Source: Pseudomonas sp. SCB32 (GTDB taxonomy: Bacteria > Pseudomonadota > Gammaproteobacteria > Pseudomonadales > Pseudomonadaceae). Taken from it: a DNA stretch of 64,000 nt. The notes below the pieces were generated by a model that saw only the letters and a list, made by a program, of their open reading frames with translations, was not told the origin of the DNA and ran no database searches. Positions 8,513 to 16,143 of the stretch are shown here, piece by piece (the stretch's first letter is position 1; every line of letters begins with the position of its first letter). Position numbers and translations under genes: made by a program. Where the stretch lies: the NCBI RefSeq assembly GCF_009189165.1, contig NZ_CP045118.1:1612001-1676000 (forward strand), read 5' to 3'.

Positions 8513-8562
8513 TGCAGGAGCGGGCCATGCCCGCGATCGTGGGCATGGCCCATTCCTACAGG
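8513..8562. repeat. REP-type palindromic element
   Basis: TGCAGGAGCGGGCCATGCCC pairs with GGGCATGGCCCATTCCTACA, the most symmetrical copy of this family in the window. It lies between the starts of sprT and the terminator of the Yip1-family gene. Confidence 0.75.
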
Positions 8563-8579
8563 AATCGTTGGCGCAAAAG

Positions 8580-8607
8580 AAAACCGGGCCAGATGGCCCG
8601 GTTTTTC
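8580..8607 (-). terminator. terminator downstream of the Yip1-family gene
   Basis: AAAACCGGGCC-AGAT-GGCCCGGTTTTT is symmetric with A and T runs on both sides. It can stop leftward transcription from the Yip1-family gene, whose stop codon is 15 bases away. Confidence 0.85.
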
Positions 8608-8622
8608 ATGCAAGGAAAAGAA

Positions 8623-9219
8623 TCAGGTGTATTCCGGACCAACACCGCTGCCCCAGAGGATCACTGACAGCGCAATCATCGCCACCAGCACCACCAGTCC
8701 CACCGCCAGCACGGAGCTGGAGAACAGGAAACCTTCATCCTTGGGAATGTTCATGAAGGTCGGGATGCCGACGTAGAGCAGGTAGACGGTGTAGCAGATC
8801 GCGGCGGTGCCGATGACCATGCCCAGCCACAGGTGCGGGTAGAGCGCCGCCAGGCCGCCGATGAACAGAGGGGTGGCGGTGTACGCGGCGAATACGACGC
8901 ATTGGGTCAACGATGGCGCGGCGTCATAGGTACGTGCCATCCAGTGGATGAAGGCGCCCATCACGGCGACGCCAGCGAGCATGGCGATATAGGTCATGAT
9001 GGTCAGCTGCATCGCGCTGGCGGCTGTGAGCTTGACCGGTCCTGCGTTGCCCAATACCCAGCCGACCTGCGTGGTGCCGATGTAGGCGGAAATGACCGGG
9101 ATGGCAGCGAGGATCAGGACGTGGGTCAGGTACATGTGGCTGATGGATTCTTCCTCGCCACGGATGTCCTGCCATTCCTGATCGGGATGGGTGAAGAGCC
9201 CCCACACATGATGGATCAT
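8623..9219 (-). CDS. Yip1-family inner-membrane protein
   Basis: Integral membrane protein of 198 residues opening MIHHVWGLFTHPDQEWQDIR, the standard beginning of bacterial Yip1-domain proteins, followed by about five hydrophobic segments (for example VLILAAIPVISAYIG and IMTYIAMLAGVAVMGAFIHW). No catalytic motif is visible. Family members are widespread and mostly uncharacterised. It stands alone with its own terminator. Confidence 0.82.
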   Translation of the reverse strand: MIHHVWGLFTHPDQEWQDIRGEEESISHMYLTHVLILAAIPVISAYIGTTQVGWVLGNAGPVKLTAASAMQLTIMTYIAMLAGVAVMGAFIHWMARTYDAAPSLTQCVVFAAYTATPLFIGGLAALYPHLWLGMVIGTAAICYTVYLLYVGIPTFMNIPKDEGFLFSSSVLAVGLVVLVAMIALSVILWGSGVGPEYT

Positions 9220-9379
9220 GTCAGCATTCTCCTCTTCTTATAGAAGGCCGCCCCCCAGCAAGACGCCGGAGACGCGTAGCCAGCGTCATCCGGTGTCCGG
9301 CCGACCTTTGCGACCTTATGACGCAGTATAGGGAGGGCTGGAGACCACGTCGTCCGTGGGTTTAGAGCAAATGGAAGTT

Positions 9380-9976
9380 TCACGGGCGACTGTAATAGCG
9401 CTCCAGAATTTCCATCGCCTTGTTGATCGACTGCAGCCGCGTGGTGCTGCCGCCACGATCCGGATGATGCTGGCTGACCAGCTGACGGTAGCGCAGCTTG
9501 ATCAGCGCATAGTCCACCGGGCCTTCTTCCAGCTCGAAGAGAGCCAGCGCGGCGGCCTTTTCCTCGTTGCCCTGCATGCGCGTCCAGAAACTTTCCAGCA
9601 GCTTCTCCACGTCGCGCTCGGTGGTTTCCTTCAGGTGTTTTTCGTCCAGGTAGTAGGCGCGCAGGGCGTCCTGCTCACCGAGCGCCTGCGCACCACTTAT
9701 ATAAGGAGAGAGGCGGATCTGCAGCGGTCCGATCTCCAGGTGCGCGGTGCGCTCTTCCCAGAGCCGGTCACGCAGGCGATAGAGCGCGTTGAACACCAGG
9801 AAGTGCGTGCGGAACAACACCAGCTTGTCGATCAGCGGAAGATTGGGCACGTGAGTGGAGTGCCGCGCCTTCAGTTGCTGGATCAGCTGGAATTCGGAGA
9901 GTCCTTCAGGCGCTTCGCGCAGCAGTTCAAGGAGCTGGTCGGCGAGGTCGAGGCTGTGGTCTAGGTCGAGAGTCAT
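9380..9976 (-). CDS. DnaJ-related protein with C-terminal J domain
   Basis: 198 residues. The N-terminal ~125 residues match the DnaJ-related family (LRDRLWEERTAHLEIGPLQIRLSPYIS). The C-terminal ~60 residues form a J domain with the HPD tripeptide in QHHPDRGGS, which stimulates Hsp70 ATPase activity. There is no Gly/Phe region and no zinc centre, so it is a specialised co-chaperone rather than DnaJ itself. It is divergent from ttcA. Confidence 0.85.
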   Translation of the reverse strand: MTLDLDHSLDLADQLLELLREAPEGLSEFQLIQQLKARHSTHVPNLPLIDKLVLFRTHFLVFNALYRLRDRLWEERTAHLEIGPLQIRLSPYISGAQALGEQDALRAYYLDEKHLKETTERDVEKLLESFWTRMQGNEEKAAALALFELEEGPVDYALIKLRYRQLVSQHHPDRGGSTTRLQSINKAMEILERYYSRP

Positions 9977-10077
9977 GCTGTCAGATTAGCAGCGAGCCGA
10001 TCAGGGGGCTGGGGTATGGGCCGCTTTGCGCGTAAAATGACCGGCTTTTCGTCTTGCCTTTCGGATTCCAGAGCACC

Positions 10078-10905
10078 ATGGCCAGCACCCTTTCGGTCAA
10101 CCAGAACAAACTGCAGAAACGCCTGCGCCGCCAGGTTGGCGAAGCGGTCACCGACTTCAACATGATCGAGGACGGCGACAAGGTCATGGTCTGCCTGTCC
10201 GGCGGCAAGGACAGCTACACCCTGCTGGACATCCTGCTGTACCTGCAGAAGGTGGCGCCGATCCAGTTCGAGATCGTCGCGGTGAACATGGACCAGAAGC
10301 AGCCCGGCTTCCCCGAGCACGTGCTGCCGCAGTATCTGGAGTCCATCGGCGTGCAGTACCACATCATCGAGAAGGACACCTACTCGGTGGTGAAGGAGAA
10401 GATCCCGGAAGGCAAGACCACCTGCTCGCTGTGTTCGCGTCTGCGCCGTGGCACCCTCTACACCTACGCCGACGAAATCGGCGCGACCAAGATGGCGCTG
10501 GGGCACCACCGCGACGACATCCTGGAAACCTTCTTCCTTAATATGTTCTACGGCGGCACCCTCAAGGCCATGCCGCCCAAGCTGCTGTCCGACGACGGCC
10601 GCAACGTGGTGATCCGCCCACTGGCGTACTGCAACGAGAAGGACATCGAAGCCTACTCGGTGCTCAAGGAATTCCCGATCATCCCGTGCAACCTGTGCGG
10701 CTCCCAGGAGAACCTGCAGCGCCAGGTGGTCAAGGAGATGCTGCTGGACTGGGAGCGCAAGTCGCCGGGCCGCACCGAGATCATGTTCCGCGCCCTGCAG
10801 AACGTGGTGCCGTCGCAACTGGCCGACCGCAACCTGTTCGACTTCAACAGCCTGCGCATCGACGAGACCGCCACTCCGCGCTTCCTCGATGTGATGAATC
10901 TGTAA
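10078..10905 (+). CDS. ttcA: tRNA 2-thiocytidine biosynthesis protein TtcA
   Basis: 275 residues. TtcA thiolates cytidine 32 of certain tRNAs, using ATP and an iron-sulfur cluster. The PP-loop SGGKDS is at residues 41-46. The cluster-binding CxxC is Cys116/Cys119 (TCSLCSR), with the further cysteines 204/207 in [18 protein letters not shown] is the conserved PP-loop ATPase motif. ATG at 10078 gives [20 protein letters not shown]; the frame extends a little upstream without an RBS. The Tag-like gene begins 20 bases after the stop. Confidence 0.96.
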   Translation: MASTLSVNQNKLQKRLRRQVGEAVTDFNMIEDGDKVMVCLSGGKDSYTLLDILLYLQKVAPIQFEIVAVNMDQKQPGFPEHVLPQYLESIGVQYHIIEKDTYSVVKEKIPEGKTTCSLCSRLRRGTLYTYADEIGATKMALGHHRDDILETFFLNMFYGGTLKAMPPKLLSDDGRNVVIRPLAYCNEKDIEAYSVLKEFPIIPCNLCGSQENLQRQVVKEMLLDWERKSPGRTEIMFRALQNVVPSQLADRNLFDFNSLRIDETATPRFLDVMNL

Positions 10906-10925
10906 GCCCTTCGCAAGGACGCCCG

Positions 10926-11597
10926 ATGCGCGATTACCAGTGGCTGTACGAGTACTGCCTGAACCGCTTCGGTTCGGTCGAGGCGCTGGAAGCTCGGCTG
11001 CCTCAGCCCCGGTCGCCGAACGAGCTGGCGGCGGTGGGCGATGACCGCTACCTGTCGCTGATCAGCCTGCGCATCTTCCGCGCGGGCCTCAAGCACAGCT
11101 TGGTGGATGCCAAGTGGCCGGCCTTCGAAGAGGTGTTCTTCGGTTTCGATCCGCAGAAGGTCGTGCTGATGGGGGGCGAGCGCCTGGAAAACCTGATGCA
11201 GGACGCCCGGTTGATCCGCCACCTGGGCAAGCTCAAGAGCGTGCCCCGTAATGCCCAGATGGTCCTCGATATTGCCCGTGAGCACGGCAGCTTCGGCAAG
11301 CTGCTGGCGGACTGGCCGGTGACTGATATCGTCGGCCTGTGGAAGCTCCTGGCCAAGCGCGGTAACCAGTTGGGCGGACTGTCGGCGCCGCGTTTCCTGC
11401 GGATGGCCGCCAAGGACACTTTCATTCCCACCGATGACATGGTCGCCGCGCTGAAGGCGCAGGAGATCATCGACAAGGCGCCCACCAGCCAGAAAGACCT
11501 GGCACTGGTGCAGGCGGCCTTCAACCAGTGGCACGCAGAAAGCGGCCGGCCTCTGTGCCAGCTCTCTGTCATGCTGGCGCACACGGTCAACCACTGA
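10926..11597 (+). CDS. DNA-3-methyladenine glycosylase I-like protein without zinc site
   Basis: 223 residues. The central block SLISLRIFRAGLKHSLVDAK...FGFDPQKV...LENLMQDARLIRH follows the adenine-glycosylase (Tag) family helix-hairpin-helix core. The N-terminal Cys-x-Trp and His ligands and the C-terminal His/Cys ligands of the Tag zinc snap are missing, and the C-terminus is rebuilt around NQWHAESGRPLCQLSVMLAH. It may have different substrate preference or no glycosylase activity. RBS AAGGA lies 7 bases before ATG. It sits between ttcA and a sirtuin gene. Confidence 0.75.
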   Translation: MRDYQWLYEYCLNRFGSVEALEARLPQPRSPNELAAVGDDRYLSLISLRIFRAGLKHSLVDAKWPAFEEVFFGFDPQKVVLMGGERLENLMQDARLIRHLGKLKSVPRNAQMVLDIAREHGSFGKLLADWPVTDIVGLWKLLAKRGNQLGGLSAPRFLRMAAKDTFIPTDDMVAALKAQEIIDKAPTSQKDLALVQAAFNQWHAESGRPLCQLSVMLAHTVNH

Positions 11598-11625
11598 CAG
11601 GCGGCCTGGCCGCGGAGGAGGGCGC

Positions 11626-12390
11626 ATGGATTCGGCGATCGAACGTACCGGCGCGGCACTGGCCCGCGCCGAACGTATCCTGGTGATCACCGGCGCTGGC
11701 GTCTCCGCCGACTCCGGCATGCCCACCTATCGTGGCCTCGGCGGTCTCTACAACGGTCGTACGGAAGAAGGGCTGCCCATCGAGGCGGCGCTTTCCGGGC
11801 CGATGCTGCGCGATAACCCGGCGCTGTGCTGGAAGTACCTGGCCGAGCTGGGGCGAGCCTGCCTGAACGCACAGCCCAACGCCGGCCATGACGCCATTGC
11901 TGAATTGCAGCGGCGCAAGCCGGAGTGCTGGGTGCTGACGCAGAACATCGATGGCTTCCACCGCCGCGCGGGCTCGCCGCTGGAGCGGCTGATCGAGATC
12001 CATGGCGAGCTGGCCCCGCTGTACTGCCAATCTTGCGGTCAGGAAAGCGCCGGGCTGGTCGAGCACCTGGATGGTCCGCTGCCGCCGAAATGTGTGCGCT
12101 GCGGCGGCGTGTTGCGTCCGCCGGTGGTGCTGTTCGAGGAGATGCTGCCGGAAGCGGCGATCGACACGCTCTATGCGCAGCTGCGCAAGGGATTCGATGC
12201 CGTATTGCTGGTGGGGACTACCGCGAGCTTCCCCTACATCATCGAGCCGGTGATGCGTACCAGGGCCGCCGGAGGCTTTACCGCCGAGGTAAATCCGGGG
12301 CTGACTGACCTGAGTTCAGTGGTCGCAGAAAGAATGGTGGGTCGAGCCTTAGACATTATGCCGCGCCTGTTGAGTCACATTCCGCGATAA
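11626..12390 (+). CDS. Sir2-family NAD-dependent protein deacylase
   Basis: Sirtuin of 254 residues. The NAD-binding loop GAGVSADSGMPTYRG is at 23-37, TQNID at 105-109, the catalytic base is His126, and a four-Cys zinc ribbon is at 134/137/156/159. The Tyr-x-x-Arg pair that marks desuccinylase-type bacterial CobB is not evident after the cofactor loop, which argues for a deacetylase or another acyl preference. RBS GGAGGAGGG lies about 6 bases upstream of ATG. Not to be confused with the cobalamin gene cobB at 32873. Confidence 0.92.
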   Translation: MDSAIERTGAALARAERILVITGAGVSADSGMPTYRGLGGLYNGRTEEGLPIEAALSGPMLRDNPALCWKYLAELGRACLNAQPNAGHDAIAELQRRKPECWVLTQNIDGFHRRAGSPLERLIEIHGELAPLYCQSCGQESAGLVEHLDGPLPPKCVRCGGVLRPPVVLFEEMLPEAAIDTLYAQLRKGFDAVLLVGTTASFPYIIEPVMRTRAAGGFTAEVNPGLTDLSSVVAERMVGRALDIMPRLLSHIPR

Positions 12391-12465
12391 AAAACTTGCA
12401 TTGAGCCGATTGAGCGGGCACATTAGCCCGCTATTAAATGGAACTAATGAGACACGGTCGTGCCC

Positions 12466-13086
12466 ATGCTTAAACGCTTCGCACCCCTCGTGCCCATGAG
12501 TTTCGTTCTGTTGCTGGCCGCTTGTGCCAGCCATTCGCCGGAATCGCAGCAAAGCCAGGTAGCCGTAGCGCCGACCAGCCGAGCCGCAATTCAGATCGAC
12601 CAGCATAAGGTCGCGCAGGCGGGTGAGTCGCAGGACGAGGGGGCCAAAAACTATAACGGCAGTTCGACCACGCACATTTCCGACATCCTGGATCGTGCGT
12701 TCTCGCTGATCGGTACTCCGTACCGTTTCGGTGGGAAATCGGAGCGGACTGGTTTCGATTGCAGCGGCTTCGTGGGCTATCTGTTCCGCGAAGAAGCAGG
12801 CATCAGTCTGCCACGCTCCACGCGCGAGATGATCACCATGGATGTCCCGCTGGTCTCGAAAGAAGACCTGCAGCCGGGCGACCTGATCTTCTTCAACAAT
12901 CGTGGTCGTGGTCGGGTGAGCCATGCCGGCATCTATATCGGTGACGGTCAATTCATCCACTCCGCCAGCCGCCGTGGCGGTGGTGTGCGGGTGGACAGTC
13001 TGGACGAGAGCTACTGGCGCCTGAGCTACATGGAAGCCAAGCGCATTCTCGAGCCGGGTTACCAGCCAGAGACGGCTACACGCTAA
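12466..13086 (+). CDS. NlpC/P60 (C40) lipoprotein peptidase, first of a tandem pair
   Basis: Predicted lipoprotein of 206 residues. The signal sequence ends LLLAAC (lipobox), followed by a ~60-residue linker and an NlpC/P60 domain with the catalytic Cys in FDCSGFVGYLF and His in VSHAGIYIGDGQFIHS. Such enzymes cut peptide bonds in peptidoglycan stems. A GTG six bases upstream is an alternative start. The next gene is a shorter paralogue sharing the PRSTREMI block, so the pair arose by duplication. Confidence 0.88.
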   Translation: MLKRFAPLVPMSFVLLLAACASHSPESQQSQVAVAPTSRAAIQIDQHKVAQAGESQDEGAKNYNGSSTTHISDILDRAFSLIGTPYRFGGKSERTGFDCSGFVGYLFREEAGISLPRSTREMITMDVPLVSKEDLQPGDLIFFNNRGRGRVSHAGIYIGDGQFIHSASRRGGGVRVDSLDESYWRLSYMEAKRILEPGYQPETATR

Positions 13087-13136
13087 ACTTAAAGTTTTAC
13101 TTTAAGTATTGCGTTCAAGTCACTGTGGGTGCAAAG

Positions 13137-13166
13137 TGATGGCATTCCTTCGCAGGGATGCCATCA
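13137..13166 (+). promoter_or_regulatory. perfect hairpin ending one base before the second NlpC/P60 start codon
   Basis: TGATGGCAT and ATGCCATCA form a perfect 9-base-pair stem around a 12-base loop (TCCTTCGCAGGG). The ATG of the downstream gene begins at 13168. The purine-rich AGGGA that would serve as Shine-Dalgarno sequence lies in the loop and the 3' arm. No T-run follows, so this is not an ordinary terminator. Confidence 0.6.
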
Positions 13167-13167
13167 C

Positions 13168-13698
13168 ATGTCCGTTCCACAGCGCATCATCCTCCTCGCG
13201 GTTCTCGCCTCCCTGGCCGCCTGCGCCAGTCGCACTCCGCCGTCACCGCCTCCCGTGGTGAGAGCACCTTCGCTCCCTGCCTACAACTCGCAAGCTGCCG
13301 ATGATGTCCTGATCCGTGCCATTGGCCTGGTCGGTACGCCCTATCGCTGGGGTGGCAATACGCCCGATGGCGGTTTCGATTGCAGCGGCCTGATCGGCTA
13401 TGTCTACCGTGATGCCACCGGCCTGCAACTGCCGCGCTCCACGCGCGAGATGATTTCCATGCGCGCGCCCAGCGTCGGCCGCGAATCACTGCAGAGTGGT
13501 GACCTGGTGTTCTTCGCCACCAACGGTGGACGTGGCGTCAGTCATGCGGGTATCTATGTCGGAGAAGGGCGCTTCGTGCATGCGCCCAGAACGGGCGGGA
13601 CGGTACGCCTGGACAGCCTCGACAGCGCCTATTGGCAGAAGGCCTTCCTGGAAGCCAAGCGCGTCCTCGCCGTGCAGAGTCTCGCTCTACATCCCTGA
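13168..13698 (+). CDS. NlpC/P60 (C40) lipoprotein peptidase, second of a tandem pair
   Basis: 176-residue lipoprotein. The signal ends LASLAAC, followed by a Pro-rich linker (RTPPSPPPVVRAP) and an NlpC/P60 domain with Cys in FDCSGLIGYVY and His in VSHAGIYVGEGRFVHA. The domain is colinear with the preceding gene (GTPYR, PRSTREMI, SLDS-YW, EAKR), showing duplication with divergence of the linker. The start is placed at the ATG after a hairpin that could mask the ribosome site; a longer reading has no signal-peptide logic. Likely acts on cell-wall peptides in the periplasm. Confidence 0.87.
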   Translation: MSVPQRIILLAVLASLAACASRTPPSPPPVVRAPSLPAYNSQAADDVLIRAIGLVGTPYRWGGNTPDGGFDCSGLIGYVYRDATGLQLPRSTREMISMRAPSVGRESLQSGDLVFFATNGGRGVSHAGIYVGEGRFVHAPRTGGTVRLDSLDSAYWQKAFLEAKRVLAVQSLALHP

Positions 13699-13716
13699 TC
13701 GTTTTCGGGAGGGGTC

Positions 13717-14379
13717 ATGACCACGCGTACGCTGAACCTGGACGACACCCTCTACCAGTATCTGCTTGATGTTTCCTTGCGGGATTCACCCATCAAGGCC
13801 AATCTGCGCGCGGAGACTGCGGCGCTGCCGATGTCGCGCTGGCAGGTTGCGCCGGAGCAAGGGCAATTCCTTGCGCTGCTGGTGAAGCTGATTGGCGCCC
13901 GTCGCCTCCTCGAGGTGGGTACCTTCACCGGCTACAGCGCACTGTGCATGGCCGAAGCGCTTCCTGCCGACGGCCATCTCCTGTGCTGCGACCTGCCCGG
14001 CGACTATAACGAGATCGCGCGCGCCCACTGGCGCGAGGCGGGCGTCGATACCCGAATCGAATTGCGCCTGGGTCCGGCGCTGTCCACGCTGGAAAGCCTG
14101 ATGGTCGGAGGCGAGGATGGCTGCTTCGATCTGGTCTTCATCGATGCCGACAAGGCGCGTTATTCCACCTATTTCGAGTACGCCCTGAGCCTGTTGCGCA
14201 GTGGCGGTCTGGTGGTCTTCGACAACGTGCTGTGGAGTGGAAGGGTGCTGGAAGTAGAGCCGGAGAGCGCCGATACGCGCGCCATCCAGCAGCTCAATCG
14301 GGCCTTGAAGGAAGACGCCAGGATCGACTACTCGCTGGTACCGATCGGCGACGGCATGAGTCTCTGCCGCAAGCGGTGA
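13717..14379 (+). CDS. class I SAM-dependent O-methyltransferase
   Basis: 220 residues of the caffeoyl-CoA/catechol O-methyltransferase family. The SAM-binding motif LEVGTFTGYSALCMAEALP, the metal-site segment FIDADKARY and the second acidic motif DNVLWSG are all visible. It starts 18 bases after the second peptidase gene (RBS GGGAGGGG), so it may share a transcript with it. The substrate is unknown. Confidence 0.88.
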   Translation: MTTRTLNLDDTLYQYLLDVSLRDSPIKANLRAETAALPMSRWQVAPEQGQFLALLVKLIGARRLLEVGTFTGYSALCMAEALPADGHLLCCDLPGDYNEIARAHWREAGVDTRIELRLGPALSTLESLMVGGEDGCFDLVFIDADKARYSTYFEYALSLLRSGGLVVFDNVLWSGRVLEVEPESADTRAIQQLNRALKEDARIDYSLVPIGDGMSLCRKR

Positions 14380-14420
14380 AATTGCCGGCCTGACAGTCCA
14401 GGGCTAGATTGCCTGGTATC

Positions 14421-14496
14421 GGGCCGATAGCTCAGCTGGGAGAGCGCCGTGTTCGCAATGCGGAGGTCGTGAGTTCGATCCTCATTCGGTCCACCA
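14421..14496 (+). tRNA. tRNA-Ala, anticodon CGC
   Basis: A full 76-base cloverleaf can be drawn. The 7-bp acceptor stem includes the G3-U70 pair that defines alanine tRNAs. The D-arm is GCUC/GAGC, and the anticodon loop UUCGCAA has anticodon CGC at 34-36. The TPsiC loop is TTCGATC, with discriminator A73 and an encoded CCA end. Two of the five anticodon-stem pairs are G-U wobbles. A terminator hairpin follows 5 bases downstream. Confidence 0.93.
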
Positions 14497-14500
14497 GATG

Positions 14501-14533
14501 CAAAAAGGCACGCCATTGGGCGTGCCTTTTTCG
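14501..14533 (+). terminator. terminator after tRNA-Ala, probably bidirectional
   Basis: AAAAAGGCACGCC-ATTG-GGCGTGCCTTTTT: a 13-bp A/T-flanked stem between the tRNA and the convergent pirin gene. It can serve both strands. Confidence 0.9.
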
Positions 14534-14549
14534 TTTCTACCGCGTTCCG

Positions 14550-15248
14550 TCAGGCGATGTCGACCAGGATGACTTCGCTGTCTTCCAGTGCCGTCACCTT
14601 GACCACGGCCTCCTGGGAGATGGCTGCGCCGTCACGGGCTTCCAACGTTACGCCGTTGACTTCGACCTTGCCGGTCGCCGGCACCAGGTAGGCGCGGCGG
14701 TCTGCGCCCAGTTCGTACTCGGCGCTCTCGCCAGCCTTGATGGTGGCGGCGACCAGGCGACCTTCTGCACGGATGCGCAGGGCGTCGGTGTCGTTCTCAT
14801 AGCCACTGGCCAGGGTGACGAAGCGTCCGCTGCGGTCGCCCTTCGGGAAGGGTTTGGCGCCCCAGGACGGCGTGCCGCCGCGTACCGAGGGGATGATCCA
14901 GATCTGGAAGATCTTGGTGACTTCCTTCTCCAGGTTGTACTCGGAGTGCACGATGCCGGTCCCGGCGCTCATGACCTGCACGTCGCCCGCTTCGGTGCGG
15001 CCCTTGTTGCCCAGGCTGTCCTGGTGGGTGATCGCGCCCTGGCGGACATAGGTAATGATTTCCATCTCGCGGTGCGGGTGCGGCGGGAAGCCGGTGCCGG
15101 CGGCGATTTCGTCATCGTTCCAGACGCGGAGGTTGCCCCAGTCCATGCGCTCGGGGTCGTAGTACTCGGCGAAGGAGAAGTGGTGCTTGGCGTTGAGCCA
15201 GCCGTGGTTGGCACCGCCGAGTTGCTGGAAGGGTCTGCGTTCGATCAT
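14550..15248 (-). CDS. pirin-family bicupin protein
   Basis: 232 residues in two cupin halves. The metal ligands are recognisable in PHPHREMEIITYV (His-x-His) and GTGIVHSEYN (His and Glu). Bacterial pirins such as YhhW can oxidise quercetin, but others are redox-responsive regulators. It is the only gene between the tRNA and the tcy operon. Upstream lies a perfect 12-bp inverted repeat (15352-15380) in an AT-rich promoter region. Confidence 0.9.
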   Translation of the reverse strand: MIERRPFQQLGGANHGWLNAKHHFSFAEYYDPERMDWGNLRVWNDDEIAAGTGFPPHPHREMEIITYVRQGAITHQDSLGNKGRTEAGDVQVMSAGTGIVHSEYNLEKEVTKIFQIWIIPSVRGGTPSWGAKPFPKGDRSGRFVTLASGYENDTDALRIRAEGRLVAATIKAGESAEYELGADRRAYLVPATGKVEVNGVTLEARDGAAISQEAVVKVTALEDSEVILVDIA

Positions 15249-15351
15249 GGCGAAGTCCTCATGGGCAAGGCCGGCGGAGTCACCGGCTCGTGCAGTTCAT
15301 GGGAGTTATCTTCTCTCGCATATGATCGATATAAAAGCGCAAATATCCGAG

Positions 15352-15380
15352 CAAACAAATCGATTTTGTCGATTTGTTTG
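15352..15380. promoter_or_regulatory. perfect 12-bp inverted repeat between pirin and tcyN
   Basis: CAAACAAATCGA and TCGATTTGTTTG are exact reverse complements separated by TTTTG. The element is 104 bases upstream of the pirin start and 8 bases downstream of the tcyN stop. Its AT-rich arms and the lack of a following T-run on the tcyN strand favour an operator over an intrinsic terminator; either is possible. Confidence 0.6.
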
Positions 15381-15387
15381 TGATGGG

Positions 15388-16143
15388 TCAGGACCCGCCC
15401 TGGGTTAGGAATTTGCTCAGGAACTGCCGCGTGCGTTCCTCGCGGGGGTTGGTGAAGAGTGCCTTGGCGTCGCCCTGTTCGACGATCACGCCCTTGTCGA
15501 TGAAGATCGCCCGATTGGCCACGTCGCGGGCGAAGCTCATCTCGTGGGTGACGATGACCATGGTGCGCTTTTCCTGCGCTAGCCCACGGATGGTCGACAG
15601 CACCTCGCCAACCAGTTCGGGGTCGAGTGCTGAAGTCGGCTCATCGAACAGGATCACGTCCGGCTGCATCGCCAGCGCCCGGGCGATGGCCACGCGCTGT
15701 TGCTGACCGCCGGAGAGGCGCTTGGGATAGGCGTCTTCCTTGCCGCTCAGGCCGACCTTGGCGAGCAGCGCGCGGGCGCGTTGCTCGGCCTGGGCGCGGG
15801 GTTCCTTCTTCACGATCACCGGGCCTTCGATCACGTTCTCCAGCGCGGTGCGATGCGGGAACAGATTGAAGTTCTGGAACACGAAGCCCACGTGCTGGCG
15901 CAGCTTGCGGATCAGCCCCTGCTGGCCGCTGAGCGGGCGCGAGGCGTCGATACGGATCTCACCGACCTGGATGGTGCCGCCGCTGGGCACTTCCAGCAGG
16001 TTCAGGCAGCGCAGCAGGGTGGTCTTGCCGGAGCCGCTGGGGCCGATGATCGCAACCACTTCGCCGGGTTCGACGGTCAAGTCGATGCCCTTGAGCACCT
16101 CCTGGCCGCGGAACTGCTTGGTCAGCTGGCGTACTTCGATCAT
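15388..16143 (-). CDS. tcyN: amino-acid (cystine-type) ABC transporter ATP-binding protein
   Basis: 251-residue ATPase with Walker A GPSGSGKTT, signature LSGGQQQR, Walker B VILFDEPTSALDPE and the switch His in VTHEMSFA. It is typical of polar amino acid uptake systems. Its start overlaps the permease stop by 4 bases. Assignment to cystine/cysteine uptake rests on the neighbouring D-cysteine desulfhydrase and resemblance to E. coli fliY(tcyJ)-yecS(tcyL)-yecC(tcyN), not on the ATPase itself. Confidence 0.88.
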   Translation of the reverse strand: MIEVRQLTKQFRGQEVLKGIDLTVEPGEVVAIIGPSGSGKTTLLRCLNLLEVPSGGTIQVGEIRIDASRPLSGQQGLIRKLRQHVGFVFQNFNLFPHRTALENVIEGPVIVKKEPRAQAEQRARALLAKVGLSGKEDAYPKRLSGGQQQRVAIARALAMQPDVILFDEPTSALDPELVGEVLSTIRGLAQEKRTMVIVTHEMSFARDVANRAIFIDKGVIVEQGDAKALFTNPREERTRQFLSKFLTQGGS

